From: Methanobacteriota archaeon
GTDB taxonomy: Archaea > Thermoplasmatota > Poseidoniia > Poseidoniales > Poseidoniaceae
Direction of reading: 5' to 3'
Assembly (NCBI GenBank): GCA_014240385.1
Contig: JAAZXA010000015.1
Span: forward strand, 1 to 47,355
DNA length: 47,355 nucleotides
The notes under the pieces are model-generated. The model saw only the letters and a program-made list of their open reading frames with translations, did not search any database and had not been told where the DNA came from. This document shows, in pieces, positions 1 to 8,665 of the stretch. How positions within the stretch are numbered: position 1 is the first letter of the stretch; every line of letters begins with the position of its first letter. The position numbers and the translations under genes were made by a program.

Positions 1-76
1 ATCAGGACATCAATACATCGAAAATTGCAAACGGTCCTTTGATGTGTAATCAGTTTCTCGGAGAAGCGGGATTGCC

Positions 77-1396
77 ATGGCTGAGAAGATAATTAATGAC
101 ACGATTCACGGCTCTTTCAGGGTGGATGGTGTTCGTAAAGAATTGCTGCAAACCCCTGAATTCAACAAATTATCCCATATCAAACAATTAGGTTTAGCCC
201 ACTTGGTATTCCCTGGTGCTCATCATACGCGTTTTGAGCATAGTTTGGGAGTGAGCCACGTTGGAGGGATGATGGCAGATTCAGTTGGATTAGATGAAGA
301 AGAGAAGTGTTTAGTCCAAGTTGCCGGAATGCTGCACGATGTTGGACATGGCCCTTACAGTCATACTCTTGAGCATATTTTGCATGAGAATGGTGGCATG
401 GATCACATGTCGGTAACTGAAGGAATCATCATGGGTGACCACGATGTTCTACGCCAAGGTGAGGAATCAGTATTTGCTGAGAGAATGCTTGTGCCCGACA
501 TTCTTGAGAAATATGATATTGACCCAAAGCGCGTATCTGATTTGATTCGTGGCCCAGATGCAAGTGGCTCTGAACGTTCATTATTTTGGAGTGAAGGAGA
601 GAATAATTTCTCTGGTGAAGACCACACTCTCGCAACCTTAGTTCATGGTCCTGTGGATTGTGATCAAACGGATTACTTGCTTCGTGATGCTCATTTTACG
701 GGTGTCCGGCATGGAATTATCGACCATCGCCATTTGATTCACAACCTGCACCGTCATGCTGGTAGTGTTGCTATCGATGAAAGTGGGATTCCTGCTCTCG
801 AAGGTATGCTAACGGCTCGTGCTTTGATGTATAGTGCAGTTTACTTTCATCGAGTGACTAGAATTACTGAAATGATGTTATCTTCAGCAGTAGAACGGAT
901 GGATGTCGATGATTATGACCCGCTTGACATGCAGCGAATGGTCGACGCTGAAATTTGGCAAGTATTGGACCAGAAAGGCGATTACCAGCGCGACATCATA
1001 CGTCGTATCAAGTACCGTCAAATGTTCAAAGTAGCGATGACAAGAAGGCGCTCAGACTTGGATGAAGAACAAGTAAAATTCCTGCTAGCAATCGCTACAG
1101 ATAGCCAACGGCGACGTGCTTTAGAAGATGAAATAGCCAGCCGAGCAAAAATTGATTCTGGCTATGTCTGTATCGATGTTCCTTCAGTTAAACTGCTTCT
1201 CTCCGAGCCACGCATGGCTGATGTCGACATCCGAGTGCGTGGTGAAGACGGCCGCTATCGTTGGTTCAAGGAGCATACTCCCATGGCAGATGCATTGAGA
1301 ACTAGGCAAGTTAGCCAAGCAGCATTGTACGTCACTACTCTTCCTTCTGCAGTGGAAAGCGTAGGGAAAATCGCTGAGCGACTACTGTTTCAATAA
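77..1396 (+). CDS. HD-domain phosphohydrolase, dNTPase/SAMHD1-like (COG1078 type)
   Basis: A 439-residue soluble protein with the metal-binding HD signature of the HD superfamily. It shows H-x-R-FEHSLGVSH near residue 55, then HDVGHGPYSH near residue 88, and later a D-x-D-x-x-DYLLRD segment near residue 200. This arrangement is that of the SAMHD1/dGTPase-like branch, whose members hydrolyse deoxynucleoside triphosphates or other nucleotides; the substrate here is inferred only from family. The ATG at 77 starts directly with the conserved IINDxIHG motif, so the start is secure. The 3' end overlaps the convergent phosphatase gene by 15 bases. The next gene is also a phosphoester hydrolase, but on the opposite strand. 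Confidence 0.93.
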   Translation: MAEKIINDTIHGSFRVDGVRKELLQTPEFNKLSHIKQLGLAHLVFPGAHHTRFEHSLGVSHVGGMMADSVGLDEEEKCLVQVAGMLHDVGHGPYSHTLEHILHENGGMDHMSVTEGIIMGDHDVLRQGEESVFAERMLVPDILEKYDIDPKRVSDLIRGPDASGSERSLFWSEGENNFSGEDHTLATLVHGPVDCDQTDYLLRDAHFTGVRHGIIDHRHLIHNLHRHAGSVAIDESGIPALEGMLTARALMYSAVYFHRVTRITEMMLSSAVERMDVDDYDPLDMQRMVDAEIWQVLDQKGDYQRDIIRRIKYRQMFKVAMTRRRSDLDEEQVKFLLAIATDSQRRRALEDEIASRAKIDSGYVCIDVPSVKLLLSEPRMADVDIRVRGEDGRYRWFKEHTPMADALRTRQVSQAALYVTTLPSAVESVGKIAERLLFQ

Positions 1397-2161
1397 ATCC
1401 ATTCGAGCAACCGAAATAACCGATGAATCATGTAAACCATAGGCCGATAATCTTCCACTTTCCTTCTTCACCCCTGTATCAATAGCAACCCACGATGAGC
1501 GCCCATCATTAATTCTCAAAGGCGAAAACAATACCTCACCTTCCTTGCCTCCTAAATGGGATATTTTTTGAGTTGGTGAGTGTCCGAAGACGATTTGCCT
1601 TTTTTCATCTAGTGGTTTTGGGTGGTTAAAGAACTGCTCTCTGAACCAGAGCATCGCACCTTCCTTTTGAGAATCCATATCAACAAGAGGGTCGTAACCA
1701 GCGTGCACAATGCGATGTTTATCCAAGATGATTTCAAGTGGTAAACTTGTGAACCATTGGCGTACCTCACGCAGTTTTTCATCACCATCCTCCCCATATG
1801 CTTGGTCAAAAGACTCCATGGTATTCATGCCACCATTCATCAACCAAGTTGTGGTTGTCATTCCAGGCCTGCCGCTATCGAGGTCCTTCATGCAGTTAAT
1901 CATCATCTGCTCATGGTTTCCAAGGATGCAATGGAAGCGCGAGTCGGAGCGAATCGTCTCGATAACTTGGGCTGAGCGAGGGCCTGAATCGATTAAATCA
2001 CCGACAAAAATGACCTTGTCTTCCTTGGCTAATTTTATCTGCGATAATAGTTCTTGCAAGGTTAGGTTATGACCATGAATATCACCTATGACCCAAACCC
2101 TATTTCCGGCCTGCAGTACAGCGTTTAATTGGTCTTCTAATTTATTGTTTCTTGCCATCAT
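1382..2161 (-). CDS. Calcineurin-like metallophosphatase (ApaH/PP1-like)
   Basis: A 259-residue protein with the ordered motifs of the metallophosphoesterase fold: GDIHG (residues 27-31), GDLIDSG (about 54), GNHEQ (about 80) and a late GHSP histidine. These residues bind the two catalytic metals. The family includes Ser/Thr protein phosphatases and diadenosine tetraphosphatases. The compact size and the GNHEQM context fit ApaH-like or PrpA/PrpB-like enzymes, but the substrate cannot be decided from sequence. Two consecutive ATG codons (2161 and 2158) could start translation. It shares a short divergent promoter region with the helicase gene and overlaps the HD-domain gene tail to tail. Confidence 0.9.
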   Translation of the reverse strand: MMARNNKLEDQLNAVLQAGNRVWVIGDIHGHNLTLQELLSQIKLAKEDKVIFVGDLIDSGPRSAQVIETIRSDSRFHCILGNHEQMMINCMKDLDSGRPGMTTTTWLMNGGMNTMESFDQAYGEDGDEKLREVRQWFTSLPLEIILDKHRIVHAGYDPLVDMDSQKEGAMLWFREQFFNHPKPLDEKRQIVFGHSPTQKISHLGGKEGEVLFSPLRINDGRSSWVAIDTGVKKESGRLSAYGLHDSSVISVARMDLLKQ

Positions 2162-2177
2162 TAGTGATTGCCATTCA

Positions 2178-2205
2178 GGTTATTTAAACCCTATTTATAT
2201 TCTGT
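2178..2205. promoter_or_regulatory. Divergent promoter region with TATA-like elements
   Basis: The interval between the phosphatase and helicase genes holds a near-palindrome GGTTATTTAAACC (2178-2190) followed by TTTATATTC (2194-2202). On the plus strand the latter sits about 26 bases before 2228, just upstream of the helicase coding region. The minus strand offers AT-rich TATA-like sequence for the phosphatase. The archaeal TATA reading is inferred from composition and spacing only. Confidence 0.45.
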
Positions 2206-2277
2206 ATTATCTCTTAGTTCTCCACCCCCCCATGCTAAATAGGGATGTATGAGCGCCTTTGCTTGGAAGTACCCCTT

Positions 2278-3918
2278 ATGGTGAGTTTTTCAGACCTTGG
2301 AATCGATGACGCGCTGGTGCGTGTCTTACGTCAACAGGGCATTGAGGCACCCTTTGAAGTTCAGACTGAAGCAATCCCAGATGGAATGCTAGGACGGGAT
2401 GTTTGTTGTCGCGCCCCTACCGGCTCAGGCAAAACTTTGGCTTTCGGATTACCTCTACTTTCCCGCACAGTTCAGGCTAAAATTGAGATGCCTACTGCAC
2501 TTATTCTAACTCCAACTCGTGAATTAGCCGAGCAGATTTGCAAGGTTCTAAACCCACTTGCTTGGGCTGTAAATCTGGATGTTCTCGCAATTTATGGTGG
2601 TACTTCTTACCAGAAGCAGCGCAAAGCATTTTCTAATGGTGTTGACATAATTGTAGCTTGTCCAGGTCGACTTGAGGATTTATTGGAAAATGATTACCTT
2701 ACTTTGGAGGATGTGGCAGTCGTTGTTATTGACGAGGCTGACCGGATGGCAGATATGGGATTCATGGAACCTGTTTGTCGCATTCTCGACCAGTGTGCCC
2801 CTGATCGCCAAACAATTTTGTTTAGCGCAACTTTGGATGACGATGTTGCATTATTGGTAGACAAATACCAAAATGACCCAGTCACTATTGAGGTTGGACC
2901 AAAACAAGTTTCCATGGATAGTATGAAGCATCTATTTTGGATGGTGCGTGGGCAAGAAAAACCCGATATTGCTTTTGATGCCATTCAGAAAGTGGGACGT
3001 AGTATTCTCTTTTGCAGAACAAGGGCTGCTGTTGATCGAGTTGGCGATGAACTTTCAGACCTCGGGATGATGGTTGCTACTCTTCATGGTGGGCTTAACC
3101 AGAAGCAACGCGAGAAAGCCATGCAAAGATTCACCACTAGTCGAGCAAAGGTGCTTATTGCAACAGATGTTGCTGCACGTGGAATAGATATCGAAGGCGT
3201 TCACTGTGTGATTCACTATGACCCTCCTGAGAATGGCAAAGCCTACAAGCATCGAAGTGGAAGAACTGCTCGCGCTGGAAGTATAGGTACAGTTCTCAGT
3301 ATTGTTCAGAATCCTCAACGTCGTCAGTACCAGCGTTTGCAAAGAGATGTTGGAATTCGCTGTGACTTTGAGCCACCAAAGTTTGAGGACCTTCCTGCAA
3401 ACAATTTCGAATTAATCGCATCTGATGACCGCAGGGAGCGCGGCAGTCGAGGAGACCGTGGAAATAGTCGCCGTGGTGGACGTGGAAATGACCGTGGCAA
3501 TAGTAACCGCTGGGGAAATAAAAGCGGAGGCCGACGTGGCGGAAGCGGCGGCGGAGGCGGTGGCAAATGGTATGATCAGAAGCGTAACAATAGTGGCGGT
3601 TCACGCAAACCCTACGGAGGCGGTGGCGGTGGCGGAGGCCAGCGTAACAGCGGTGGCGGCGGAGGACGTCGCAGCAGCGGTGTCCGTTCAGATGATGGAG
3701 ATTCAGAAACTCGTAAGAGTAGTGGAAGGCAAGATGACCGAGGCGGTCGTCATGATAGGCGCAATAGTCACTACGGCAGAAATGCCCAAGGCCATACTAA
3801 GAACAAAGATGGTGGAAACCGCAGTGGCGGCGGAGGTCGTCGCAGCAGCGGATCACGTTTCGATAAAGGCAAGAGCAACCGTAGTAACAAGCAAGGCAGC
3901 AGACAAGGCCGTTATTGA
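2278..3918 (+). CDS. DEAD-box RNA helicase with C-terminal RGG/glycine-rich tail
   Basis: An ATP-dependent RNA helicase with all core motifs: Q motif (FEVQTEAIPD), Walker A (APTGSGKT), PTRELAEQ, PGR, DEAD, SAT, ARGIDI and HRSGRTAR. The helicase core covers about 370 residues. It is followed by a tail of about 170 residues made of Gly, Arg, Asn and Ser, rich in RGG, RRGG and poly-Gly runs, a typical RNA-binding and condensate-forming low-complexity region. I place the start at ATG 2278 because DEAD-box proteins normally begin with a short x-F-x-D-L-G segment, as here. An in-frame ATG at 2245 would add 11 residues with no family match. Likely roles are RNA remodelling, ribosome assembly or mRNA decay; the target is unknown. 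Confidence 0.93.
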   Translation: MVSFSDLGIDDALVRVLRQQGIEAPFEVQTEAIPDGMLGRDVCCRAPTGSGKTLAFGLPLLSRTVQAKIEMPTALILTPTRELAEQICKVLNPLAWAVNLDVLAIYGGTSYQKQRKAFSNGVDIIVACPGRLEDLLENDYLTLEDVAVVVIDEADRMADMGFMEPVCRILDQCAPDRQTILFSATLDDDVALLVDKYQNDPVTIEVGPKQVSMDSMKHLFWMVRGQEKPDIAFDAIQKVGRSILFCRTRAAVDRVGDELSDLGMMVATLHGGLNQKQREKAMQRFTTSRAKVLIATDVAARGIDIEGVHCVIHYDPPENGKAYKHRSGRTARAGSIGTVLSIVQNPQRRQYQRLQRDVGIRCDFEPPKFEDLPANNFELIASDDRRERGSRGDRGNSRRGGRGNDRGNSNRWGNKSGGRRGGSGGGGGGKWYDQKRNNSGGSRKPYGGGGGGGGQRNSGGGGGRRSSGVRSDDGDSETRKSSGRQDDRGGRHDRRNSHYGRNAQGHTKNKDGGNRSGGGGRRSSGSRFDKGKSNRSNKQGSRQGRY

Positions 3919-3943
3919 TTAGTTGGCTTTCTCAATTAGAGAA

Positions 3944-4333
3944 CTACAGCCCGCTCCCCAACTTTTGCAAATCACCCGAAAGAAACAACGCTGCGATGAT
4001 TAGCCCAATCTGAATCACGAACCTCAACACATGTTGTGGGGTCGTCATCAGAGTCCCATTGAATGGAACATCGGAGAACCACATGTAGAGGTTAGCTGGG
4101 AATACGGCGGCAAGGAACAATACCAGTAAGCGTCCTGTTAGCACTCTGCTGTCGGGATGGATGATTCCGATACCACCAGCAATCTCCATCACTCCAGTCA
4201 GGTAGACCAGAAACAATGGAAATGGAAGAAAAGGTGGAACGATTTCCACGAATATCTGCGGGTTCCTAAAATGAGCTATTCCAACCAAGATGAAAGCGAC
4301 TCCATAGATAATTGCCAATACGTGGGTAAGCAC
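3944..4333 (-). CDS. DoxX-like small integral membrane protein
   Basis: A 129-residue protein with four predicted membrane helices. It has the DoxX-family pattern: an N-terminal helix ending in G-I-A-H-F followed by a x-P-x-x-F segment, then a second helix with GVMEIAGGIGI. DoxX proteins are small quinone-associated or redox-linked membrane proteins whose biochemical role is mostly unsettled. The start is a GTG at 4333; no upstream ATG is in frame. It lies 96 bases downstream of the RIO1 gene on the same strand and could be the last gene of that transcript, though no functional link is apparent. Confidence 0.8.
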   Translation of the reverse strand: MLTHVLAIIYGVAFILVGIAHFRNPQIFVEIVPPFLPFPLFLVYLTGVMEIAGGIGIIHPDSRVLTGRLLVLFLAAVFPANLYMWFSDVPFNGTLMTTPQHVLRFVIQIGLIIAALFLSGDLQKLGSGL

Positions 4334-4429
4334 AGAAAAAGGATTGAACCTATTCTATTAACATGGCCGGTGATAATTTCGACAAAGACTGGACCTACAT
4401 TAGCATCAAGTCTTGGACTTGAATTCTCT

Positions 4430-5344
4430 TTACTCCTCTTCTTGACGATAATGCAATACTTCGTACATGGCCTCAGCCACAGTAATATCTACGCCTTGCT
4501 TATTTCCCCACTCTACTAAACGTGTAACATCCCTAACTAGGAATTCATTAGAACTTGGATGAGCCAGTGCAACTGCTTGACCAACATCTATTATCACAGG
4601 TTCGCCATCTTGCATTAGCACATTGAAGGGTGAAAAATCAGCGTGGACCAATTTCGCATCATGCCATGAGATGCAGAGAAATTCGAGCAATTTGTCAAAT
4701 ACAACCTCGTAATCTTCAACCTCAACATCACGAAGTTTTGGGGCCGGTCCATCTTCAACACCAATATATTCCATTACCAATACATTGTTGAAAACTGCCA
4801 AAGGTTCTGGAACATTCAGGTTCCATTTTTTCAATCGCATCAAATTTCGATGTTCCTTTCTAACCCAAATGGTGACCAAGTCGCGATGTCTTCGCTTTAA
4901 TCCACCAAATCGGGGGTCGCCCTCGATATATTGCATCAAATTTTTGAAAACAGCATTTGAGGTATGAAAAATCTTCACAGCAACCGGACCTTCTGGACTT
5001 TTTGCATAGAAAACGTGAGCTTCTTTCCCTCGAGCAATTGGATATTCAATAGTATCAATGGAACCAGCCTTCATCAATTTGTAAATTGAGAGCAAGGTTA
5101 GGCGATCAAAAACTTGGTCGAAAACTCGTCGGTCAACCCATTCGAATTGTCCAGTTCCAAGAACTCCTTCAAGGCCGCCTTCGATTTCCTCAAACATTCG
5201 CTTGAATTTGTTCTCTTTCATCCAAGCCCATTTGCCGTCTGCTCTTTCCAGAATTTCAAATTCATCTGGATCCTCTTCCTCATCATCATCCTTGTTACGG
5301 CGGCGACGTGAGTAATCGGTAGAGCGATGACGACCGCGGGCCAC
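4430..5344 (-). CDS. rio1: RIO1-type serine protein kinase
   Basis: A 304-residue atypical protein kinase of the RIO1 family, which acts in late maturation of the small ribosomal subunit. Visible hallmarks are an N-terminal winged-helix-like region, the nucleotide-binding segment ARGKEAHVFYA (about residue 103) in place of the P-loop, VAVKIF with the ATP-contacting Lys, the catalytic loop VHADFSPFNVL (about 235) and the metal-binding IIDVGQAV. The conserved run RDVTRLVEWG near the C-terminus is also typical of RIO1. The N-terminus is very basic and then acidic. The start is a GTG at 5344. It follows aIF1A by 48 bases on the same strand, a pairing common in archaea, so the two are probably cotranscribed. 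Confidence 0.95.
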   Translation of the reverse strand: MARGRHRSTDYSRRRRNKDDDEEEDPDEFEILERADGKWAWMKENKFKRMFEEIEGGLEGVLGTGQFEWVDRRVFDQVFDRLTLLSIYKLMKAGSIDTIEYPIARGKEAHVFYAKSPEGPVAVKIFHTSNAVFKNLMQYIEGDPRFGGLKRRHRDLVTIWVRKEHRNLMRLKKWNLNVPEPLAVFNNVLVMEYIGVEDGPAPKLRDVEVEDYEVVFDKLLEFLCISWHDAKLVHADFSPFNVLMQDGEPVIIDVGQAVALAHPSSNEFLVRDVTRLVEWGNKQGVDITVAEAMYEVLHYRQEEE

Positions 5345-5392
5345 GATGCCCCGGTCTAGTCGTTGGTTGAAGAAGGCATTCCAAAGGTAGGC

Positions 5393-5926
5393 TTAAGCGA
5401 ATAAGTTATCGATTTCATCATCGTCATCGTCATCGTCTTCTTCATCTTCAGAGATTTCTTCTTTCGGAGCCTCTGATTTTTCTTCAGCCAAAACAGCCGA
5501 ATCTTGAACATTGGAAAATAACCCATCTTCATCATCGAAATCATCTGCTTCAATATTCAAGCCGAATACATCAACAGCATCGGGGAGCACCCCCTTTCTG
5601 GAGAGATACAATGCCTGAGTTTTGTTGTAGCGGTGTTTAACATCTGCTTTGGAGTCTTGGAAATCCCAAGGCCAGACGATAATCAAGTCGCCATCCCTAA
5701 CCCATTGGCGCCGGCGCATCTTACCTGGAATGCGAGCCATACGGGTCTCCCCATCGGCACAAAGAACGGTTACTCGGCGTCCACCAAGGATAGCCTGAAC
5801 GATTGCAAACATCTCATTGACTTTGGTATTAGGCATCTTGACGCGAATCTTCTCAGAGCCACTTTCAGTCTTCATCAACTGAGCGAGGTACTCCTCATCG
5901 ACCTTCTCTTCACGACGCCTTCCCAT
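5393..5926 (-). CDS. Translation initiation factor aIF1A with long acidic C-terminal tail
   Basis: A 177-residue protein whose first 105 residues or so are the S1/OB-fold of initiation factor 1A, with ARIPGKMRRRQWVRDGD and VWPWDFQD as diagnostic segments. The factor binds the decoding site of the small subunit during start-codon selection. Most archaeal aIF1A proteins stop soon after the OB-fold (about 100-115 residues). Here there is an extra segment of about 65 residues ending in a run of Glu and Asp followed by EIDNLFA. The overall form resembles the eukaryotic eIF1A tail, which ends in an acidic DIDDI-type motif. The start is ATG 5926. RIO1 follows in the same transcript and the KH ribosome-maturation gene is divergent. 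Confidence 0.95.
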   Translation of the reverse strand: MGRRREEKVDEEYLAQLMKTESGSEKIRVKMPNTKVNEMFAIVQAILGGRRVTVLCADGETRMARIPGKMRRRQWVRDGDLIIVWPWDFQDSKADVKHRYNKTQALYLSRKGVLPDAVDVFGLNIEADDFDDEDGLFSNVQDSAVLAEEKSEAPKEEISEDEEDDDDDDDEIDNLFA

Positions 5927-5948
5927 TACTATCGAGAGGGCCGAATCG

Positions 5949-5980
5949 ACCCCCCTATGTCAAGCCTACCCTAATGGGGG
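5949..5980. repeat. C-run/G-run inverted repeat in divergent spacer
   Basis: Between the aIF1A and KH genes there is a run of C followed by TA, and 20 bases later TAAT followed by a run of G. The arms could pair as a five- to six-base GC stem. The region lacks an obvious TATA box, so this could be part of the divergent promoter or a transcript-end hairpin. The assignment is tentative. Confidence 0.3.
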
Positions 5981-6022
5981 AGGCGTGCGCAGTTTGAAGA
6001 AGGGACCTTGGGTCGGCGGGCC

Positions 6023-6760
6023 ATGCAGGGGATGCCACGTATTCCTCAAGACCGCATTGCGGTATTGATTGGAGTAAAGGGCGAAACTCGAAAGGCGCTT
6101 CAAGCAGCCGCAGGTTGCCGCGGCCTTTTCGTCGATTCGGAAAGTGGAGATGTTAGTGTTCGATGGGGTGAACCAGGCTCATATGACCCCGTGAAGGCTA
6201 TGAAATTACCAGAGGTTATCAAGGCGATTGGACGAGGAATGGCGCCTTCCAAAGCCATAAAACTTCTACAGGATGAGTATTTCTTCCGTCTCGTTGACAT
6301 CAAGGACTTTGTCGGTAAGCGTTCAAATCAGCAGCGCAGAGTGCGTTCTAGAATTATTGGCTCGCAAGGAAAAATCCGCAAACTAATAGAAGGCTTGACA
6401 AATTGTGAAATCACGATTTATGGTTCTACCATCGTTATTGTCGGAGAGGAAGCCGGCTTAGATTTGGCTGTCGATGCAGTAGAGAGGTTGGCAGGCGGTT
6501 CTGAACATGGCTCTGTCATCAAAGGGTTGGAAAGAGGTAGCCGCCGTCAAAAGTTGGAATCTCGTTCACTTGGATATATCGAAACAAAGGATGAGGCTAC
6601 TGAAGACTTCGACGCCCTAGTCCCTGGATTGTCTGAATTATCAACTCGACGTGCTTCGCGTCGCTTGAAAGCATCTCAAATTAATCCAGAAGACAGCGAT
6701 GATGTTGAATCCGCACTTTCATTGGCAGAAGATGAATCAATTTCTTGGGAAGAAGAGTAG
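6023..6760 (+). CDS. KH-domain ribosome maturation protein (Dim2/Krr1/Pno1-like)
   Basis: About 245 residues with two KH domains. The first carries IPQDRIAVLIGVKGETRKAL with GVKG as the GxxG loop. The second carries SRIIGSQGKIRKLIE with GSQG, followed by the TIVIVGEE strand. This is the organisation of archaeal Dim2p, which binds 16S rRNA near its 3' end and works with the Nob1 endonuclease and RIO kinases, both fitting the neighbouring RIO1/aIF1A operon. About 75 extra residues at the C-terminus are acidic and disordered in appearance. ATG 6023 is preferred; a TTG at 6008 and an ATG at 6032 are also in frame. The last 85 bases overlap the convergent surface-protein gene, an unusually long overlap. 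Confidence 0.9.
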   Translation: MQGMPRIPQDRIAVLIGVKGETRKALQAAAGCRGLFVDSESGDVSVRWGEPGSYDPVKAMKLPEVIKAIGRGMAPSKAIKLLQDEYFFRLVDIKDFVGKRSNQQRRVRSRIIGSQGKIRKLIEGLTNCEITIYGSTIVIVGEEAGLDLAVDAVERLAGGSEHGSVIKGLERGSRRQKLESRSLGYIETKDEATEDFDALVPGLSELSTRRASRRLKASQINPEDSDDVESALSLAEDESISWEEE

Positions 6761-8538
6761 CGCTTTCGGGATAACCACGTCACTACAATCCCTGCGACCA
6801 TTAGCCAACCAAGGGCTGGCATGAACCCTGAAACAACATCAAGGAAGTTGGTATTGACACCTGTTACTACGAAATAATGTGCATTATCACCTTCGTCTTT
6901 TTCATCGATTAAATCATTTGGATCGATGACCAACCTTAGATCCCATTGTCCAGCTGCTTCAATTGTATGATTCCAATAAATAATCTCTCCTGAATCAGAG
7001 AGGTCTCCTGCTAAGAGGATACGGGTTTCGACTGTCGTCCACGAGACTTCGGCTGTGCGGTCTGCGGGTGCTGCTTCCAATCGGATTGTTAGTGAGCCAC
7101 CATATGCTTCATTGGTGATTACTTGACTTGTTAGCATAACTGTTGAGACGTCAGAAGTCCCTGGTCTAACCATTATTCGGTCGATATTCATGGCACTTGT
7201 ATTCCATGTAATATCAAGTCCGGGGAGGACTTGGAAGGCTGCGTTTTCTGTCAGGATGCTGTTGCTTGCATTGTCGACTACAGTTGCTCTTAGCATCAAG
7301 TACTGGCGGCTTTTTGTTGACCAATCTGTTAGCCCAACCGTCCCTTCAAGCCCAGCAGTCATCGATAGCCAGCGGCCGGTAATATCAGGAGTTGAACCAA
7401 TTCCATCACTATCGAAGCCATATTGAATTAGACAATCACTTTCTGCAATTCCCGATAATGGGTCGGCAGCGATATATGAAACTGAAACTGCACCAATACG
7501 GCTGGTATTCAATTCTGGTATATCCCATCCACCTAGTAGTGGAATCGTCAGGTCAACTCCTACGTCTGCGCTTTTGCTGCTACCAGTATTACCAACTCGG
7601 TCAACTGATCTAACATGAATCGTATGTTGACCTTCGGACAAACTCAGGCTAACGGTGCCTGAACTTCCTGCATCAGTCCACTCGCCTAAGCCCACCTTCA
7701 CTTCATAGTGGTCAATACCACTACCTCCTGAATCACTTGCCCCGCTTGAAAGTCCTGTTAATTCAACTGAATTACTGTTCACCCAGCCATTTGTTGAGAC
7801 ACTAGGAGTCCCAACACTGGGCCCACTTCGGTCAATTCCAATGAACATGGTTTGACTTGCAGAAAGCCCTGATGAATCGTAGAGGCTAAGTTGAGGGCTC
7901 CATTTACCTTCTTCGAGATTACCATTGGTCCAATTCCATGTATAATCAAATGAGCCAGGTCCATCATTGGCTGGGGTTCCAGGGCCCGGGACATTAACCA
8001 AAGATGCGTACGAGAGGTCATCGTCTGAGCCAGCCCAAGAAAAAATCAGGCTTCCATTGGATGGAGTGGTGGTCCAAGCACGATTACTTGGAGATGAACC
8101 ATCGCCAACCACCACATCTGCTAGACTGAAACCACTGATTACCGGAACTTGATTAGTGATTGAAAAATTCCCGCTATATGCGTAAGATGTGTTTTCCCCA
8201 ACCGAGGAATCATTCCCCCATACACGGAGTTGGTATGTTCCATTGTCAACACCTGTGGAATCCCAAAAATAGACCCACGGGCTACTACTTAGTGTTGTTA
8301 ACTCCACCCAGTTTGAGCCATCGTTTAATTCGATGCTCATGTTTACCAAAGTGCCGCTTCCGGAAGTCGAAAATTGCAAAATATGTGTTCCAGTAACAGA
8401 GTCATTCTCAGCTGGACCATTGGTGAATGAGATGACAATATCACTCGCATCACGCCCACCCGCTCCATAGGCTTGCATTGGCACGAAACCAATACAAAGC
8501 AGTAGCGCGAGGCTCAGCGAAATGATGCGACTATGCAT
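6676..8538 (-). CDS. Secreted membrane-anchored protein with Ig-like/CARDB domains
   Basis: About 620 residues with a signal peptide (hydrophobic LSLALLLCIGF stretch, cut near AYGAGG), several beta-rich Ig-like repeats, a CARDB-like domain near residues 470-570 (ending in IDPNDLIDEKDEGDN), one C-terminal membrane helix (about 580-600) and a short Ser-rich cytoplasmic tail. CARDB domains are cell-adhesion-type beta modules of archaeal and bacterial surfaces. The frame is open upstream to 8739, but ATG 8538 is chosen because it begins the signal peptide and leaves room for the divergent gene at 8666. The partner gene on the other side has the same kind of ectodomain, so both may build the cell envelope. 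Ligand unknown. Confidence 0.85.
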   Translation of the reverse strand: MHSRIISLSLALLLCIGFVPMQAYGAGGRDASDIVISFTNGPAENDSVTGTHILQFSTSGSGTLVNMSIELNDGSNWVELTTLSSSPWVYFWDSTGVDNGTYQLRVWGNDSSVGENTSYAYSGNFSITNQVPVISGFSLADVVVGDGSSPSNRAWTTTPSNGSLIFSWAGSDDDLSYASLVNVPGPGTPANDGPGSFDYTWNWTNGNLEEGKWSPQLSLYDSSGLSASQTMFIGIDRSGPSVGTPSVSTNGWVNSNSVELTGLSSGASDSGGSGIDHYEVKVGLGEWTDAGSSGTVSLSLSEGQHTIHVRSVDRVGNTGSSKSADVGVDLTIPLLGGWDIPELNTSRIGAVSVSYIAADPLSGIAESDCLIQYGFDSDGIGSTPDITGRWLSMTAGLEGTVGLTDWSTKSRQYLMLRATVVDNASNSILTENAAFQVLPGLDITWNTSAMNIDRIMVRPGTSDVSTVMLTSQVITNEAYGGSLTIRLEAAPADRTAEVSWTTVETRILLAGDLSDSGEIIYWNHTIEAAGQWDLRLVIDPNDLIDEKDEGDNAHYFVVTGVNTNFLDVVSGFMPALGWLMVAGIVVTWLSRKRYSSSQEIDSSSANESADSTSSLSSGLI

Positions 8539-8665
8539 GATGACGCTACGCACACGGCGCGCCTCGGCCTTGAATCCTTGCCAAACAACAGCATCATCCA
8601 CTGCGACCTCTGAACAGGGCTTGTAGCGGCAGGGTTCAAGTGCCATACCATAGGTGTAGGTATCG

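Noticed and set aside
1-76. Tail of an upstream gene
   Set aside because: All three plus-strand frames are open for 13 to 28 codons at the edge, so none can be preferred; no feature is claimed.
2232-2252. Six-codon upstream frame before the helicase
   Set aside because: ATG with a stop overlapping the possible start at 2245 could be a leader, but it is too short to support.
3425-3922. 165-codon frame (Ala/Val-rich) over the helicase tail
   Set aside because: It is the shifted frame of the Gly/Arg repeat region; low-complexity GC-rich DNA leaves several frames open.
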